Origin: Azotimanducus chitobiosivorans
GTDB taxonomy: Bacteria > Pseudomonadota > Gammaproteobacteria > Pseudomonadales > Azotimanducaceae
DNA: 64,000 bases
Assembly: GCA_965200235.1 (NCBI GenBank)
Contig: OZ241339.1
Span: 2,480,001 to 2,544,000 of the forward strand
Direction: 5' to 3'
The notes beneath the pieces are model-generated. The model saw only the letters and a list, made by a program, of their open reading frames with translations. It did not search any database and was not told where the DNA came from. This document shows positions 1 to 7,593 of the stretch, one piece after another; within the stretch, counting starts at the first letter, position 1, and every line of letters starts with the position of its first letter. Made by a program: the position numbers and the translations under genes.

Positions 1-1
1 G

Positions 2-598
2 TGGTACGACCACAGCAACAAGCCGGAAGCGGAAAAAGCCTTCGCGCGCGAGCAGGAGGTCTATCTTGGCTTTTGCAAGCGCTGGCGCGCGATCCCGAAG
101 CCAACCATTGCGCAGGTGCATCGCGGCTGCATCGCCGGCGGCCTCATGCTCGCATGGGTGTGCGATCTGATCATCGCATCGGACAATGCCTTCTTTCAGG
201 ATCCGGTGCTGACCATGGGATTTCCAGGTGTCGAGTACTTCGCGCATGCGCACGAGCTCAACGTGCGGCTCGCCAAGGAGTTTTTGTTTTTGGGCGAGCG
301 CATGAGCGCGGCGCGCGCCTATGAGATCGGCATGATCAACCGCGTCGTGCCGAGAGACCGGCTTGAAGACGAGGTGCGCGAAGTTGCGTCACGTATTGCC
401 AAGCAGCCGCGCTTAGGTCTCGTGCTCGCCAAGCAAGCGTGCAATCACATCGAGGACTTGCAGGGCAAGACCACCGGCATTGATGCGGTCTTCGGCATGC
501 ATCATTTCGCGCATGCGCAAAATTCGCTCGTCAAAGGCGACTATATCGCCGGACACAATTTGAACACCATGGCGAAGTCCAACAAGAAGAAAGGTTAG
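2..598 (+). CDS. Enoyl-CoA hydratase/isomerase (crotonase family), 5'-truncated by window edge
   Basis: The reading frame is open from the window start and ends in TAG at 596-598, so the N-terminus lies outside. The visible part has the crotonase oxyanion segment HRGCIAGGLMLAW followed by CDLIIASDNAFFQDP, and a helical C-terminus with conserved AKQACN. Crotonases hydrate or isomerise acyl-CoA thioesters. The stop codon shares its last G with the GTG start of the IpdC-like gene, so the two are translationally coupled in a catabolic operon. The exact substrate is unknown; the neighbours suggest steroid-ring or terpenoid CoA intermediates. The fold assignment is secure, the substrate is inference. 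Confidence 0.85.
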   Translation, partial: WYDHSNKPEAEKAFAREQEVYLGFCKRWRAIPKPTIAQVHRGCIAGGLMLAWVCDLIIASDNAFFQDPVLTMGFPGVEYFAHAHELNVRLAKEFLFLGERMSAARAYEIGMINRVVPRDRLEDEVREVASRIAKQPRLGLVLAKQACNHIEDLQGKTTGIDAVFGMHHFAHAQNSLVKGDYIAGHNLNTMAKSNKKKG

Positions 599-1656
599 TG
601 CAGACGCGCCTGACAGATGTCCTCGGATGCCGCTACCCGGTCATTCAAACGGCGATGGGCTGGGTGGCGACGGCGGACTTGGTGACGGCGTCGGTGTCCG
701 CGGGCGCGTTCGGCTTTCTCGCCGCGGCGGTGATGACGCCCAAGTCTTGCGAAGCGGCGATCGCTCTGGTCAAGCAGCGCACCGAAGCGCCGTTCGGTGT
801 CAATCTGCATTCTTTTCAGCCCCGCGTCGAGACGATCGTCGATGCCTGCATTGAGCGCCAAGTCGCCGCGATCTCCTATGGTCGTGCGCCTTCCGCCAAG
901 CTCATTGAGCGCGTCAAGGCCGCCGGCATCAAATGCGTGCCGACCATCGGCGCGGCAAAACATGCGAGAAAAGCCGTTGACCTCGGCGCCGACATCCTCG
1001 TCTGTCAGGGCGGCGAAGGCGGCGGTCACACGGGCGACACGCCAACCTGGCTGCTGCTCGCCGAAATCCTCGACATGGACCTTGGCGTGCCTGTAGTCGC
1101 GTGCGGCGGCTTCAAGGACGGGCGCGGACTCGCGGCGGCGCTCACCTTCGGCGCCGACGGTATCGCCATGGGCACGCGCTTTCTCTTGACCGCCGAGAGC
1201 CCGACGCCGGACGCCACCAAAGCGCGTTATCTGCAATCGCACGTCGCTGAGATCAAAGTCTCCACGCGCCTCGACGGGCTGCCGCAGCGGATGATCATGA
1301 ATCGCCGCCTTGAAGCGCTTGAGCGCGCATCCTGGCTCACGCTCCTCGCCATCGCACTCAAAAGCGGCTGGCGCTTCAAGGCGGCGATGCAACAGAGCAG
1401 CACGGAGATGCTTAAGGGCGCGTGGCGCATGGCGAAGAGCTCGGACCTCAGCTTCGCGCAGACGCTGCTTGCCGCCAACGCGCCAATGATCATTCAGCAA
1501 GCGATGGTGGAAGGCAAGCCCGACGACGGCGTGCTGCCAAGCGGACAGGTCGCGGGGCTGATCAATGACCTGCCGAGCTGCGAGACGCTCGTTGACGGGA
1601 TAATGCGCGAAGCCGGGGCCTGCCTTCGCAAAGGAGAGTCATATCATGCCGTTTAG
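598..1656 (+). CDS. ipdC: IpdC-like FMN oxidoreductase (nitronate monooxygenase fold), steroid C/D-ring degradation
   Basis: A 352-residue TIM-barrel flavoprotein of the nitronate monooxygenase/2-nitropropane dioxygenase family. Visible motifs are QTAMGWVA near the N-terminus, IGAAKHARK, the phosphate-binding QGGEGGGHTG, CGGFKDGRGLAAAL, MGTRFLLT, and a C-terminal SGQVAGLINDLPSCE. From memory these match mycobacterial IpdC (Rv3553), a reductase acting on a CoA thioester of the steroid C/D rings, more closely than true nitronate monooxygenases. The start is a GTG sharing one base with the preceding stop. The next gene, an EchA20-like crotonase, is the expected partner; the IpdA and IpdB subunits are not visible and could lie upstream of the window. 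The reaction is inferred from the family. Confidence 0.75.
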   Translation: MQTRLTDVLGCRYPVIQTAMGWVATADLVTASVSAGAFGFLAAAVMTPKSCEAAIALVKQRTEAPFGVNLHSFQPRVETIVDACIERQVAAISYGRAPSAKLIERVKAAGIKCVPTIGAAKHARKAVDLGADILVCQGGEGGGHTGDTPTWLLLAEILDMDLGVPVVACGGFKDGRGLAAALTFGADGIAMGTRFLLTAESPTPDATKARYLQSHVAEIKVSTRLDGLPQRMIMNRRLEALERASWLTLLAIALKSGWRFKAAMQQSSTEMLKGAWRMAKSSDLSFAQTLLAANAPMIIQQAMVEGKPDDGVLPSGQVAGLINDLPSCETLVDGIMREAGACLRKGESYHAV

Positions 1657-2401
1657 AACCGAAGTGAAGGGACGGGTCGCCGAACTCATTTTCGACCACC
1701 CACCGGTCAACGCCTTCACGGGCGCCATGTGGCTGCAGCTGCCGGAACTCATCGCCGAGCTTGGAGCGCGGCAAGACCTCGCCTGCATACTCATTCGCGC
1801 CGAAGGCCGCGGCTTCTGCGCGGGCGTGGACATCAAGGAACTCGCCGCCGATGCAAGCGCGATCGTCGAAGTCAACAAGGGCAACTTCCTGACCTTCAAA
1901 TCCATCCACGAATGCGAAATACCGGTGGTGAGCGCGCCGCACGGCTTCGTGCTCGGCGGCGGCATCGGCATTTGCGGCGCATCGGACGCCGTGATCGCCG
2001 CGGACGATGCCTATTTCGCACTCCCTGAGATTGATCGCGGGGCCATGGGCGGCGCGGCGCATATGCAGCGCATGTTTCCGCACGCCAAGGTGCGCGCCGC
2101 CTTTCTCACCGGCGGACGCATCAGCGCTGAACAAGCCGCGAGCCTTGGCGGCATCGAGCGGGCGGTGGCACGCGAATCGCACCTGCAAGAAGCACGCGAA
2201 TTCGCGGCGCTGATCGCATCGAAATCAAGAGACGCCTTGCGCATCGCTAAGCAGGCGCTCAATGGCATCGAAGCCTTTGATGTGGACCGCAACTACCGAT
2301 GGGAGCAGGGCTTCACGTTTGAGATGTACATGCACAGCGACAGCCAAAGGGCGCGCGATGCGTTCGTCGAGACCGGCGAAGCAGCCAAGTTCGAGAAGTA
2401 A
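1646..2401 (+). CDS. EchA20-like crotonase (C/D-ring CoA hydrolase family)
   Basis: A 251-residue crotonase. Signature segments are RAEGRGFCAGVDIKE, the oxyanion-hole region GFVLGGGIGICGASD, LPEIDRGAMGGAAH, and a C-terminal YRWEQGFTFEM. These match mycobacterial EchA20 (Rv3550) as I recall it; EchA20 opens the last ring of a steroid-derived CoA ester. The ATG overlaps the 3' end of the IpdC-like gene, with a GGAGAG ribosome-binding site just upstream. The TAA stop overlaps the ATG of the following acyl-CoA dehydrogenase (TAATG). The linkage to ipdC is the strongest support for a steroid role; the activity itself is inference. Confidence 0.75.
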   Translation: MPFRTEVKGRVAELIFDHPPVNAFTGAMWLQLPELIAELGARQDLACILIRAEGRGFCAGVDIKELAADASAIVEVNKGNFLTFKSIHECEIPVVSAPHGFVLGGGIGICGASDAVIAADDAYFALPEIDRGAMGGAAHMQRMFPHAKVRAAFLTGGRISAEQAASLGGIERAVARESHLQEAREFAALIASKSRDALRIAKQALNGIEAFDVDRNYRWEQGFTFEMYMHSDSQRARDAFVETGEAAKFEK

Positions 2402-3540
2402 TGGAACTTGAGTACACCAGAGAGCAGATTGAATTTCGCCAGGAAGTGCGTGACTGGCTGCGTGCGCATGTGCCGACAGCGCCGCTGGCATCGTTCGATA
2501 CTGAAGAGGGCTTCAATGCCCACCGCGAGTGGGAGCGAACCCTCGCGCAAGGCAACTACGGCATGGTCACTTGGCCAAAAGCCTACGGCGGGCGCGGCTG
2601 CAGCCTGATCGAATGGCTGATCTTTGAGGAAGAATACTACGCGGCGAATGCGCCCGGGCGCGTCAATCAGAACGGCGTGTTTCTGCTTGGCCCGACCTTG
2701 ATGGAATACGGTACAGACGCGCAAAAGGCGCGCTACCTGCCGGCCATTGCGAGCGGCGATGAGATCTGGGCGCAGGCCTGGTCCGAGCCGGGCGCAGGGT
2801 CGGACATGGCCGCCATTCGCACGCGAGCGAAGCGCACCGACGCAGGCTATGTGATTGACGGGCAGAAGATCTGGTCGTCACGCGCCGTGTTCGCCGACTG
2901 GTGCTTCTGCCTTGTTCGCACCGACCCGGACAGCAGCCGCCACCGAGGTCTGTCGATGTTGCTGGTGCCGTTGAACGCAGCGGGCATCACCATTCGCCCC
3001 ATCCGCCAGCTTGATGGCGACCCAGGCTTCGCCGAGATCTTCTTCGACGATGTGCATGTGCCGGAAGATCATCTGCTCGGCCCGGAACACGGTGGCTGGC
3101 AGGTGGCCATGGCAACCGCGGGATTCGAGCGCGGCCTGATGCTGCGCTCACCTGCTCGATTTCAGCAGACGGCGAAGCGGCTCATCGAGCTGTGCCGCAC
3201 GCATGCATCGCGGCTGAGCGCGGAGACCCGCGCCGGTGCCTTGCAAGCTTGGATGGACGCCGAGGCCTATTGCCACGCCACCTACATGACGGCGAGCCGC
3301 ATCATGCGCGGCGAGACGCTCGGCGCGGAAACAAGCTGCAACAAGATCTTCTGGTCGGAGCTCGACCGCACCATGCACCGCCTTGCCATGTCGATTATGG
3401 GTGCCCAGACCGAACTTGGAGAGAACAGCGACTGGCTCGACGGCTACATGTTCTCGCTGGCGGGACCGATCTACGCCGGCTCCAACGAGATTCAGCGCAA
3501 TATCATTGCGACGCGCGTGCTCGGATTGCCGAAGAACTGA
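2401..3540 (+). CDS. Acyl-CoA dehydrogenase (FadE-type, probable heterotetramer subunit 1)
   Basis: A 379-residue acyl-CoA dehydrogenase with all three domains. The flavin/substrate segment reads WAQAWSEPGAGSDMAAIRTRA, followed by GQKIWSSRA, and the C-terminus is AGSNEIQRNIIATRVLGLP. At the place where medium-chain dehydrogenases have the catalytic Glu (Y-E-G-T-x-Q), this protein has Ala (Y-A-G-S-N-E). It is coupled by TAATG to the upstream crotonase and lies 3 bp from a second, shorter dehydrogenase. Adjacent unequal pairs of this kind form alpha2-beta2 enzymes that act on steroid side chains and rings in actinobacteria. Family is certain; pairing and substrate are inferred. Confidence 0.88.
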   Translation: MELEYTREQIEFRQEVRDWLRAHVPTAPLASFDTEEGFNAHREWERTLAQGNYGMVTWPKAYGGRGCSLIEWLIFEEEYYAANAPGRVNQNGVFLLGPTLMEYGTDAQKARYLPAIASGDEIWAQAWSEPGAGSDMAAIRTRAKRTDAGYVIDGQKIWSSRAVFADWCFCLVRTDPDSSRHRGLSMLLVPLNAAGITIRPIRQLDGDPGFAEIFFDDVHVPEDHLLGPEHGGWQVAMATAGFERGLMLRSPARFQQTAKRLIELCRTHASRLSAETRAGALQAWMDAEAYCHATYMTASRIMRGETLGAETSCNKIFWSELDRTMHRLAMSIMGAQTELGENSDWLDGYMFSLAGPIYAGSNEIQRNIIATRVLGLPKN

Positions 3541-3543
3541 AAC

Positions 3544-4593
3544 ATGGACTTCAGCCTGCACGAAGATACGAAGCGCCTCGCCGAAGGCGCGCGGGCGTTC
3601 CTCACGCAAGAAAACACTGTCGCACGGCTGCGCGAGGCTGAGCAAAGCAGCGGCCTTGAACTTATGCCGCAGATCGCATCGCTCGGACTGTTCGGCATTG
3701 AAGCGCCTGAGTCCTTGGGCGGACTCGGTCTGAGCGCAGTGGAGAGCGTCGCCATCGCCGAGGAAGCCGGACACGTCGCCTTGCCCGAACCGTTGACTGA
3801 AATCGCCGGACTGCTTGTGCCCATGCTGGTGCATCTTGGTCGCGGCGAACTCGCGCAATCTGTTGCCCAAGGGCATGGCGTTATGAGGATTGCTTCGCCG
3901 CTGTGTCCATTTGTGGGTCATGCGCGCAGGCAAGCGCAGGTGCTGATCGTCACGCCTCGCCGAGTGGCGCTTGCTGAGCCGAAGGATTGTCTGAGTCCAT
4001 TGCGTTCGAGCATTGATCCCTGGCGACGGCTCGCTCGCGTCGATTTGGAGGCGGCGGGCGAGGTGCTTGCCTCTGATGAGGCGGCGCACGAAGCCTGTCA
4101 GTGGTTGAACGCACGCGGCACCGTGCTCATCGCCGCCGAGCTCTGCGGTCTCGCGCGTCGCATGATCGAACTCGCGACTGAATACGCGAACACTCGCGAG
4201 CAGTTTGGCGCGCCCATCGGCAGCTTTCAGGCGGTTCAGCATCTGCTCGCCGATGCCCGTGTGCGGCTTGAGTTTGCGCGTCCCGTCGTCTACCGCGCCG
4301 CCGCCGCGCTCGCACAGATAGATCTCACACACCGAGACCTGCTCGCTTCCCACGCCAAGCTCGCCGCCACCGACGCCGCCACTCTCGCATCCGAGAACGC
4401 CATTCAAGTGTTTGGCGCGTTTGGCTACACCTTTGAAGCCGATCTGCATTATTTTATGAAGCGAAGCTGGGCGCTCGCAGGTCTCTGGGGCGACCGGGAA
4501 TTTCATTTGCAGCGGCTCGACGCCCACGTGTTTGACGGGGACGCAGCCATTGGGCCTGGAACGAGCTATGGACAGGAGAAGCGACATGACTAG
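3544..4593 (+). CDS. Acyl-CoA dehydrogenase (probable heterotetramer subunit 2)
   Basis: A 349-residue, shorter and more divergent acyl-CoA dehydrogenase. It keeps the C-terminal helical domain with YANTREQFGAPIGSFQAVQH and the segment FGAFGYTFEADLHYFMKR, but the middle beta-domain is degenerate and the SEPGAGSD-type flavin motif is missing. This is the pattern of the partner chain in alpha2-beta2 dehydrogenases, in which the two chains supply different parts of one active site. It starts 3 bp after the preceding dehydrogenase and overlaps the following SDR by 8 bp, so co-translation is likely. The substrate is unknown. Confidence 0.82.
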   Translation: MDFSLHEDTKRLAEGARAFLTQENTVARLREAEQSSGLELMPQIASLGLFGIEAPESLGGLGLSAVESVAIAEEAGHVALPEPLTEIAGLLVPMLVHLGRGELAQSVAQGHGVMRIASPLCPFVGHARRQAQVLIVTPRRVALAEPKDCLSPLRSSIDPWRRLARVDLEAAGEVLASDEAAHEACQWLNARGTVLIAAELCGLARRMIELATEYANTREQFGAPIGSFQAVQHLLADARVRLEFARPVVYRAAAALAQIDLTHRDLLASHAKLAATDAATLASENAIQVFGAFGYTFEADLHYFMKRSWALAGLWGDREFHLQRLDAHVFDGDAAIGPGTSYGQEKRHD

Positions 4594-5467
4594 TCTTTGC
4601 CAAGGCCGAACCGCCATCGTCACTGGTGCCGGCGGCGGGCTCGGCCGCAGCTACGCGAGGGCGCTCGCAGCCGCTGGCGCGAATGTCATCGTCAATGACA
4701 TCAATGCCGAGACCGGCGCTGAGACGGTGACGCAAATTCGCGATGCGGGCGGTGTCGCTGAGCTCAACGTGAACGACATCACCAGCCATGAGGACGCAGG
4801 CCGAATCGTGCAGCAGGCGATTCAATCCTTCGGCGACTGCCAGATCGTCGTCAACAATGCCGGCGTTTGCCGCGACCGCATGTTTGCATCCATGAGCCCC
4901 GAAGACTGGGATCAAGTCATGTCCGTGCATCTGAAAGGCCACTTTTGCATCAGCAGCCACCTCGCGCGTCTCTGGCGCAGTCAATCGAAGGACGGCAAGG
5001 CCGCGTCGGGACGCATTGTCAACACGAGTTCCGGTGCCGGACTGCTCGGTTCGGTCGGCCAATCCAACTATTCAGCCGCCAAAGGCGGCATCCTGAGCTT
5101 GACCCTTGTGCAGGCCGCCGAGCTTGCTCGCTACGGCGTGACCGCGAATGCGCTCGCACCGCAAGCGCGAACCGGCATGACCGAAGACGTGTTCGGCGAG
5201 ATGATGAAGGTGCCAGACGATGGCAGTTTCGACGTCTACCATCCGGACAACGCGGCGCCCTTAGTCGTCTGGCTGGCGAGCGAGGCGTCGAGCCATGTGA
5301 CGGGCAGATGCTTCGAGATCTTCGGCGGCAAGCTGTCCATCGCCGATGGCTGGCGCTCAGGTCCAATGCGTGACAAGGCGGCGCGCTGGGACGCCGATGA
5401 ACTGACCGATGCCGTCAATGATCTCCTAGGGCAAGCCGAGCCGCCGCAGCCGGTCTATGGAAGCTAG
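4586..5467 (+). CDS. Short-chain dehydrogenase/reductase (MFE-2-like 3-hydroxyacyl-CoA dehydrogenase type)
   Basis: A classical SDR of about 293 residues. It has the Rossmann motif TGAGGGLGRSYA, NNAGVC, and the catalytic Ser with Y-S-A-A-K (SSGAG then QSNYSAAKGG). The VNDINAETG segment and overall form resemble the dehydrogenase part of peroxisomal multifunctional enzyme 2, suggesting oxidation of a 3-hydroxyacyl-CoA. The chosen ATG at 4586 is preceded by AGGAGA and overlaps the dehydrogenase stop (ATGACTAG); a start 54 bp upstream is possible but has no ribosome-binding site. It lies within the catabolic operon. Cofactor preference cannot be settled, though the Asp in VNDIN favours NAD(H). 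Confidence 0.85.
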   Translation: MTSLCQGRTAIVTGAGGGLGRSYARALAAAGANVIVNDINAETGAETVTQIRDAGGVAELNVNDITSHEDAGRIVQQAIQSFGDCQIVVNNAGVCRDRMFASMSPEDWDQVMSVHLKGHFCISSHLARLWRSQSKDGKAASGRIVNTSSGAGLLGSVGQSNYSAAKGGILSLTLVQAAELARYGVTANALAPQARTGMTEDVFGEMMKVPDDGSFDVYHPDNAAPLVVWLASEASSHVTGRCFEIFGGKLSIADGWRSGPMRDKAARWDADELTDAVNDLLGQAEPPQPVYGS

Positions 5468-6254
5468 AACAATGGATTTGCGCGAGGCACCGCCCTATCC
5501 CGACGCCCACGACCTTCTTCAGGGTCGAAAGGCCGTCATCACCGCCGCCGCTGGCACAGGCATCGGCTTCGCCACCGCCAAGCGCTGCGCCGAAGAAGGC
5601 GCTGAGATTCTCATTTCCGACAGCCATCAGGCGCGGCTCGAGCAGGCCGCCGAGCGGCTGGTCAACGACACAGGCGCCAAGGTCGAGCTATGCCGCTGCG
5701 ATGTCACTTGCCAATCCGACGTGGACGCCCTGTTCGTCAAGGCGCGTGAAGTCTACGGCGCGCCCGACCTCGTTATCAACAATGCCGGGCTCGGCGGCAC
5801 CGCCAACATTGTCGAGATGAGCGACGAAGCCTGGCTCAAGGTGCTCGACGTGACCCTGAACGGCACGTTTCGCATGACGCGCGCAGCCATGCAGGCGATG
5901 ACAGGCACGGGCGGCGTCATCGTCAACAACGCTTCAGTGCTCGGCTGGCGCGCGCAAATCGGACAGGCGCACTACGCCGCCGCCAAAGCCGGCGTCATGG
6001 CGCTCACGCGATGCGCCGGACTTGAAGGCGTTGATCTTGGCGTCCGCGTCAACGCCGTCGCGCCAAGCCTCGCCATGCACCCGTTTCTCGCCAAGGTGAC
6101 AAGCGATGCGCTGCTCGCCGAACTGAGCGCCCGCGAAGCCTACGGGCGCGCAGCAGAAGTCTGGGAAGTGGCCAACGTCATGGTCTTCTTGGCATCCGAT
6201 TATTCAAGTTATATGACCGGCGAGACAGTCGCCGTGTCGAGTCAGAGGGCGTGA
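5457..6254 (+). CDS. Short-chain dehydrogenase/reductase
   Basis: A 265-residue SDR. The nucleotide motif is TAAAGTGIGFATAKR, an unusual T-A-A-A-G-T-G-I-G form, followed by ISDSHQARL, which places Asp after strand 2 as in NAD-dependent members. The active site is NNASVLG with Y-A-A-A-K. The beginning is in doubt: the ATG at 5457 overlaps the previous gene by 11 bp, and the ATG at 5472 (MDLREAPP) is an alternative. SDRs with the same glycine motif occur in KstR2-type steroid clusters, consistent with the operon. It probably oxidises a hydroxyl on a CoA-linked ring intermediate; the substrate is inferred. Confidence 0.85.
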   Translation: MEARTMDLREAPPYPDAHDLLQGRKAVITAAAGTGIGFATAKRCAEEGAEILISDSHQARLEQAAERLVNDTGAKVELCRCDVTCQSDVDALFVKAREVYGAPDLVINNAGLGGTANIVEMSDEAWLKVLDVTLNGTFRMTRAAMQAMTGTGGVIVNNASVLGWRAQIGQAHYAAAKAGVMALTRCAGLEGVDLGVRVNAVAPSLAMHPFLAKVTSDALLAELSAREAYGRAAEVWEVANVMVFLASDYSSYMTGETVAVSSQRA

Positions 6255-6258
6255 ACCT

Positions 6259-6705
6259 ATGGACATCGAATATGCCGAACTTGCGAATCATGTCGGCGCG
6301 GTGCTCGGCCCCACCGAATGGATGCTGATTGACCAAGCGCGTATCAATCTCTTCGCCGATGCGACCGGCGACCATCAATGGATTCACGTGGACGAGGACG
6401 CCGCGCGAGACGGCCCGTTCGGCGCGACCATCGCACACGGCTACCTGACGCTATCGCTCGTCAATCGTTTCCTACCTGATCTTGTCACCGTCACTGGCAC
6501 ATCGATGGGCGTCAACTACGGCTGCGAGAAGGTGCGCTTTCCGAGCCCAGTCATCGTCGGTTCAAGAATTCGTGCGTGCGGCGAGATCGTCAGCGTGGAC
6601 GCCGTCGGCCAAGGCATGCAGGTATGCGTCAGGGTGTGGGTAGAGATTGAAGGTCAAGACCAACCGGCGTGCGTGGTGGATACGCTGAGCCGGTTCTTCG
6701 GTTGA
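6259..6705 (+). CDS. MaoC-like (R)-specific enoyl-CoA hydratase
   Basis: A 148-residue single hot-dog-fold protein. The hydratase-2 motif is visible as FADATGDHQWIHVDED, supplying the catalytic Asp and His, followed by GATIAHGYLTLSLV. Length and motif fit the NodN/HtdZ-like group of MaoC hydratases, which hydrate trans-2-enoyl-CoA. It begins 4 bp after the second SDR and is the last plus-strand gene of the operon. It would supply the hydration step for the dehydrogenase pair upstream. Confidence 0.85.
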   Translation: MDIEYAELANHVGAVLGPTEWMLIDQARINLFADATGDHQWIHVDEDAARDGPFGATIAHGYLTLSLVNRFLPDLVTVTGTSMGVNYGCEKVRFPSPVIVGSRIRACGEIVSVDAVGQGMQVCVRVWVEIEGQDQPACVVDTLSRFFG

Positions 6706-6757
6706 TTGGTCGAGGCGCCTGTGCCTCTCTAGGCGAACAAGACCCGCTGCTCAAGCA

Positions 6758-7021
6758 CTAAAGTTGGCGACGCGCCCGTATTCTCGCAAACACGTCTTTT
6801 GCGCTCGATACTCGACCTGCGCTAACCTGCTGATCGCCGAGCGCGAAGATCTTCAAAAGCGCAAGTGTTTCCTGCGTTCGTTCATAGTCGTCGTAGGATT
6901 GCAAGACAGCTTTGGCTTCGCCGTACTGCGTAACAACGTAGGTGCCTGGTTGCTCGCCAACACTACGAACGATGTTCGCCGCGTTTGACTTCAAGTAGCT
7001 GATTGATTTGATCTGCTGCAT
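6758..7021 (-). CDS. Orphan Phd/YefM-family antitoxin
   Basis: An 87-residue protein with the typical YefM/Phd N-terminus (IKSISYLKSNAANIVRSV) and VVTQYGEAKAVLQSYDDYE, the DNA-binding fold of type II antitoxins. The C-terminal half would bind a RelE/ParE-type toxin. No toxin is visible: downstream (left) the convergent MaoC gene ends only 52 bp away, and upstream is a short unrelated frame. It is therefore an orphan antitoxin, or regulates a toxin elsewhere. It marks the left edge of the A+T-richer island. Confidence 0.75.
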   Translation of the reverse strand: MQQIKSISYLKSNAANIVRSVGEQPGTYVVTQYGEAKAVLQSYDDYERTQETLALLKIFALGDQQVSAGRVSSAKDVFARIRARRQL

Positions 7022-7201
7022 GTGGGTCCTGGGCCTACGAATCAGATTGAATCGAAACTATACATGGTCTACAAGTCAAGAGGCAGTGTGTTTGAACCTG
7101 ACGCTAACTCCGTTCGTGTATTCGGCTAAGTAGTTTTATGGTCAAGTGCTCTAAATCTCCGTAGCATTCAATATGCGTCCTTCAGATTTGCGTCTCGAGC
7201 A

Positions 7202-7399
7202 CTAACCCCTACGAACCTCAGAAGCAATACGATAAGTACCCAAAGGAGGATCGATTCGATATTCAGGCTTCACTTCGATCCCCAGTTTGTTAAGTTGCTG
7301 CTCCAATCTTGCGTAAGCGTTGACCGTATCACGGTCAATGTGCGGGTTCTTTGCGTGGAGTTGGGAGCGAGAAGCTCTCGAATCTTTTGGTTGAGACAT
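7202..7399 (-). CDS. Hypothetical small protein
   Basis: A 65-residue basic, hydrophilic frame with no family I recognise. It has a low-complexity start (PKDSRASRSQ) and a helical stretch YARLEQQLNKLGIEV. It lies between the helicase and the orphan antitoxin on the same strand, in sequence with lower G+C than the flanking operons. No clear ribosome-binding site is visible. It could be a small island gene or a chance frame. Confidence 0.35.
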   Translation of the reverse strand: MSQPKDSRASRSQLHAKNPHIDRDTVNAYARLEQQLNKLGIEVKPEYRIDPPLGTYRIASEVRRG

Positions 7400-7593
7400 C
7401 TTAGAAATACGCCCGAGTGTGCACCAAGCTATATACCTGCTGACGGGTCATGTAATCCTTCAATAGACTGAAGTATTCCTGTGGCCTTTACCCGAACTCT
7501 GGATTATGGCGTAAGTCATCGATTCGTAAACCGACTTCATCGCAAAGCGTTTTCATGTTGATCGCCCTGCCATGCGAATACCATCTATCGGTA

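Noticed and set aside
595..1500. 301-codon minus-strand frame opposite the IpdC-like gene
   Set aside because: Shadow of a conserved flavoprotein; Arg-rich low-quality translation.
3148..4623. Long minus-strand open frame opposite the acyl-CoA dehydrogenase genes
   Set aside because: It is antisense to two clear dehydrogenases and its translation is Arg/His-rich without a family; typical shadow in G+C-rich DNA.
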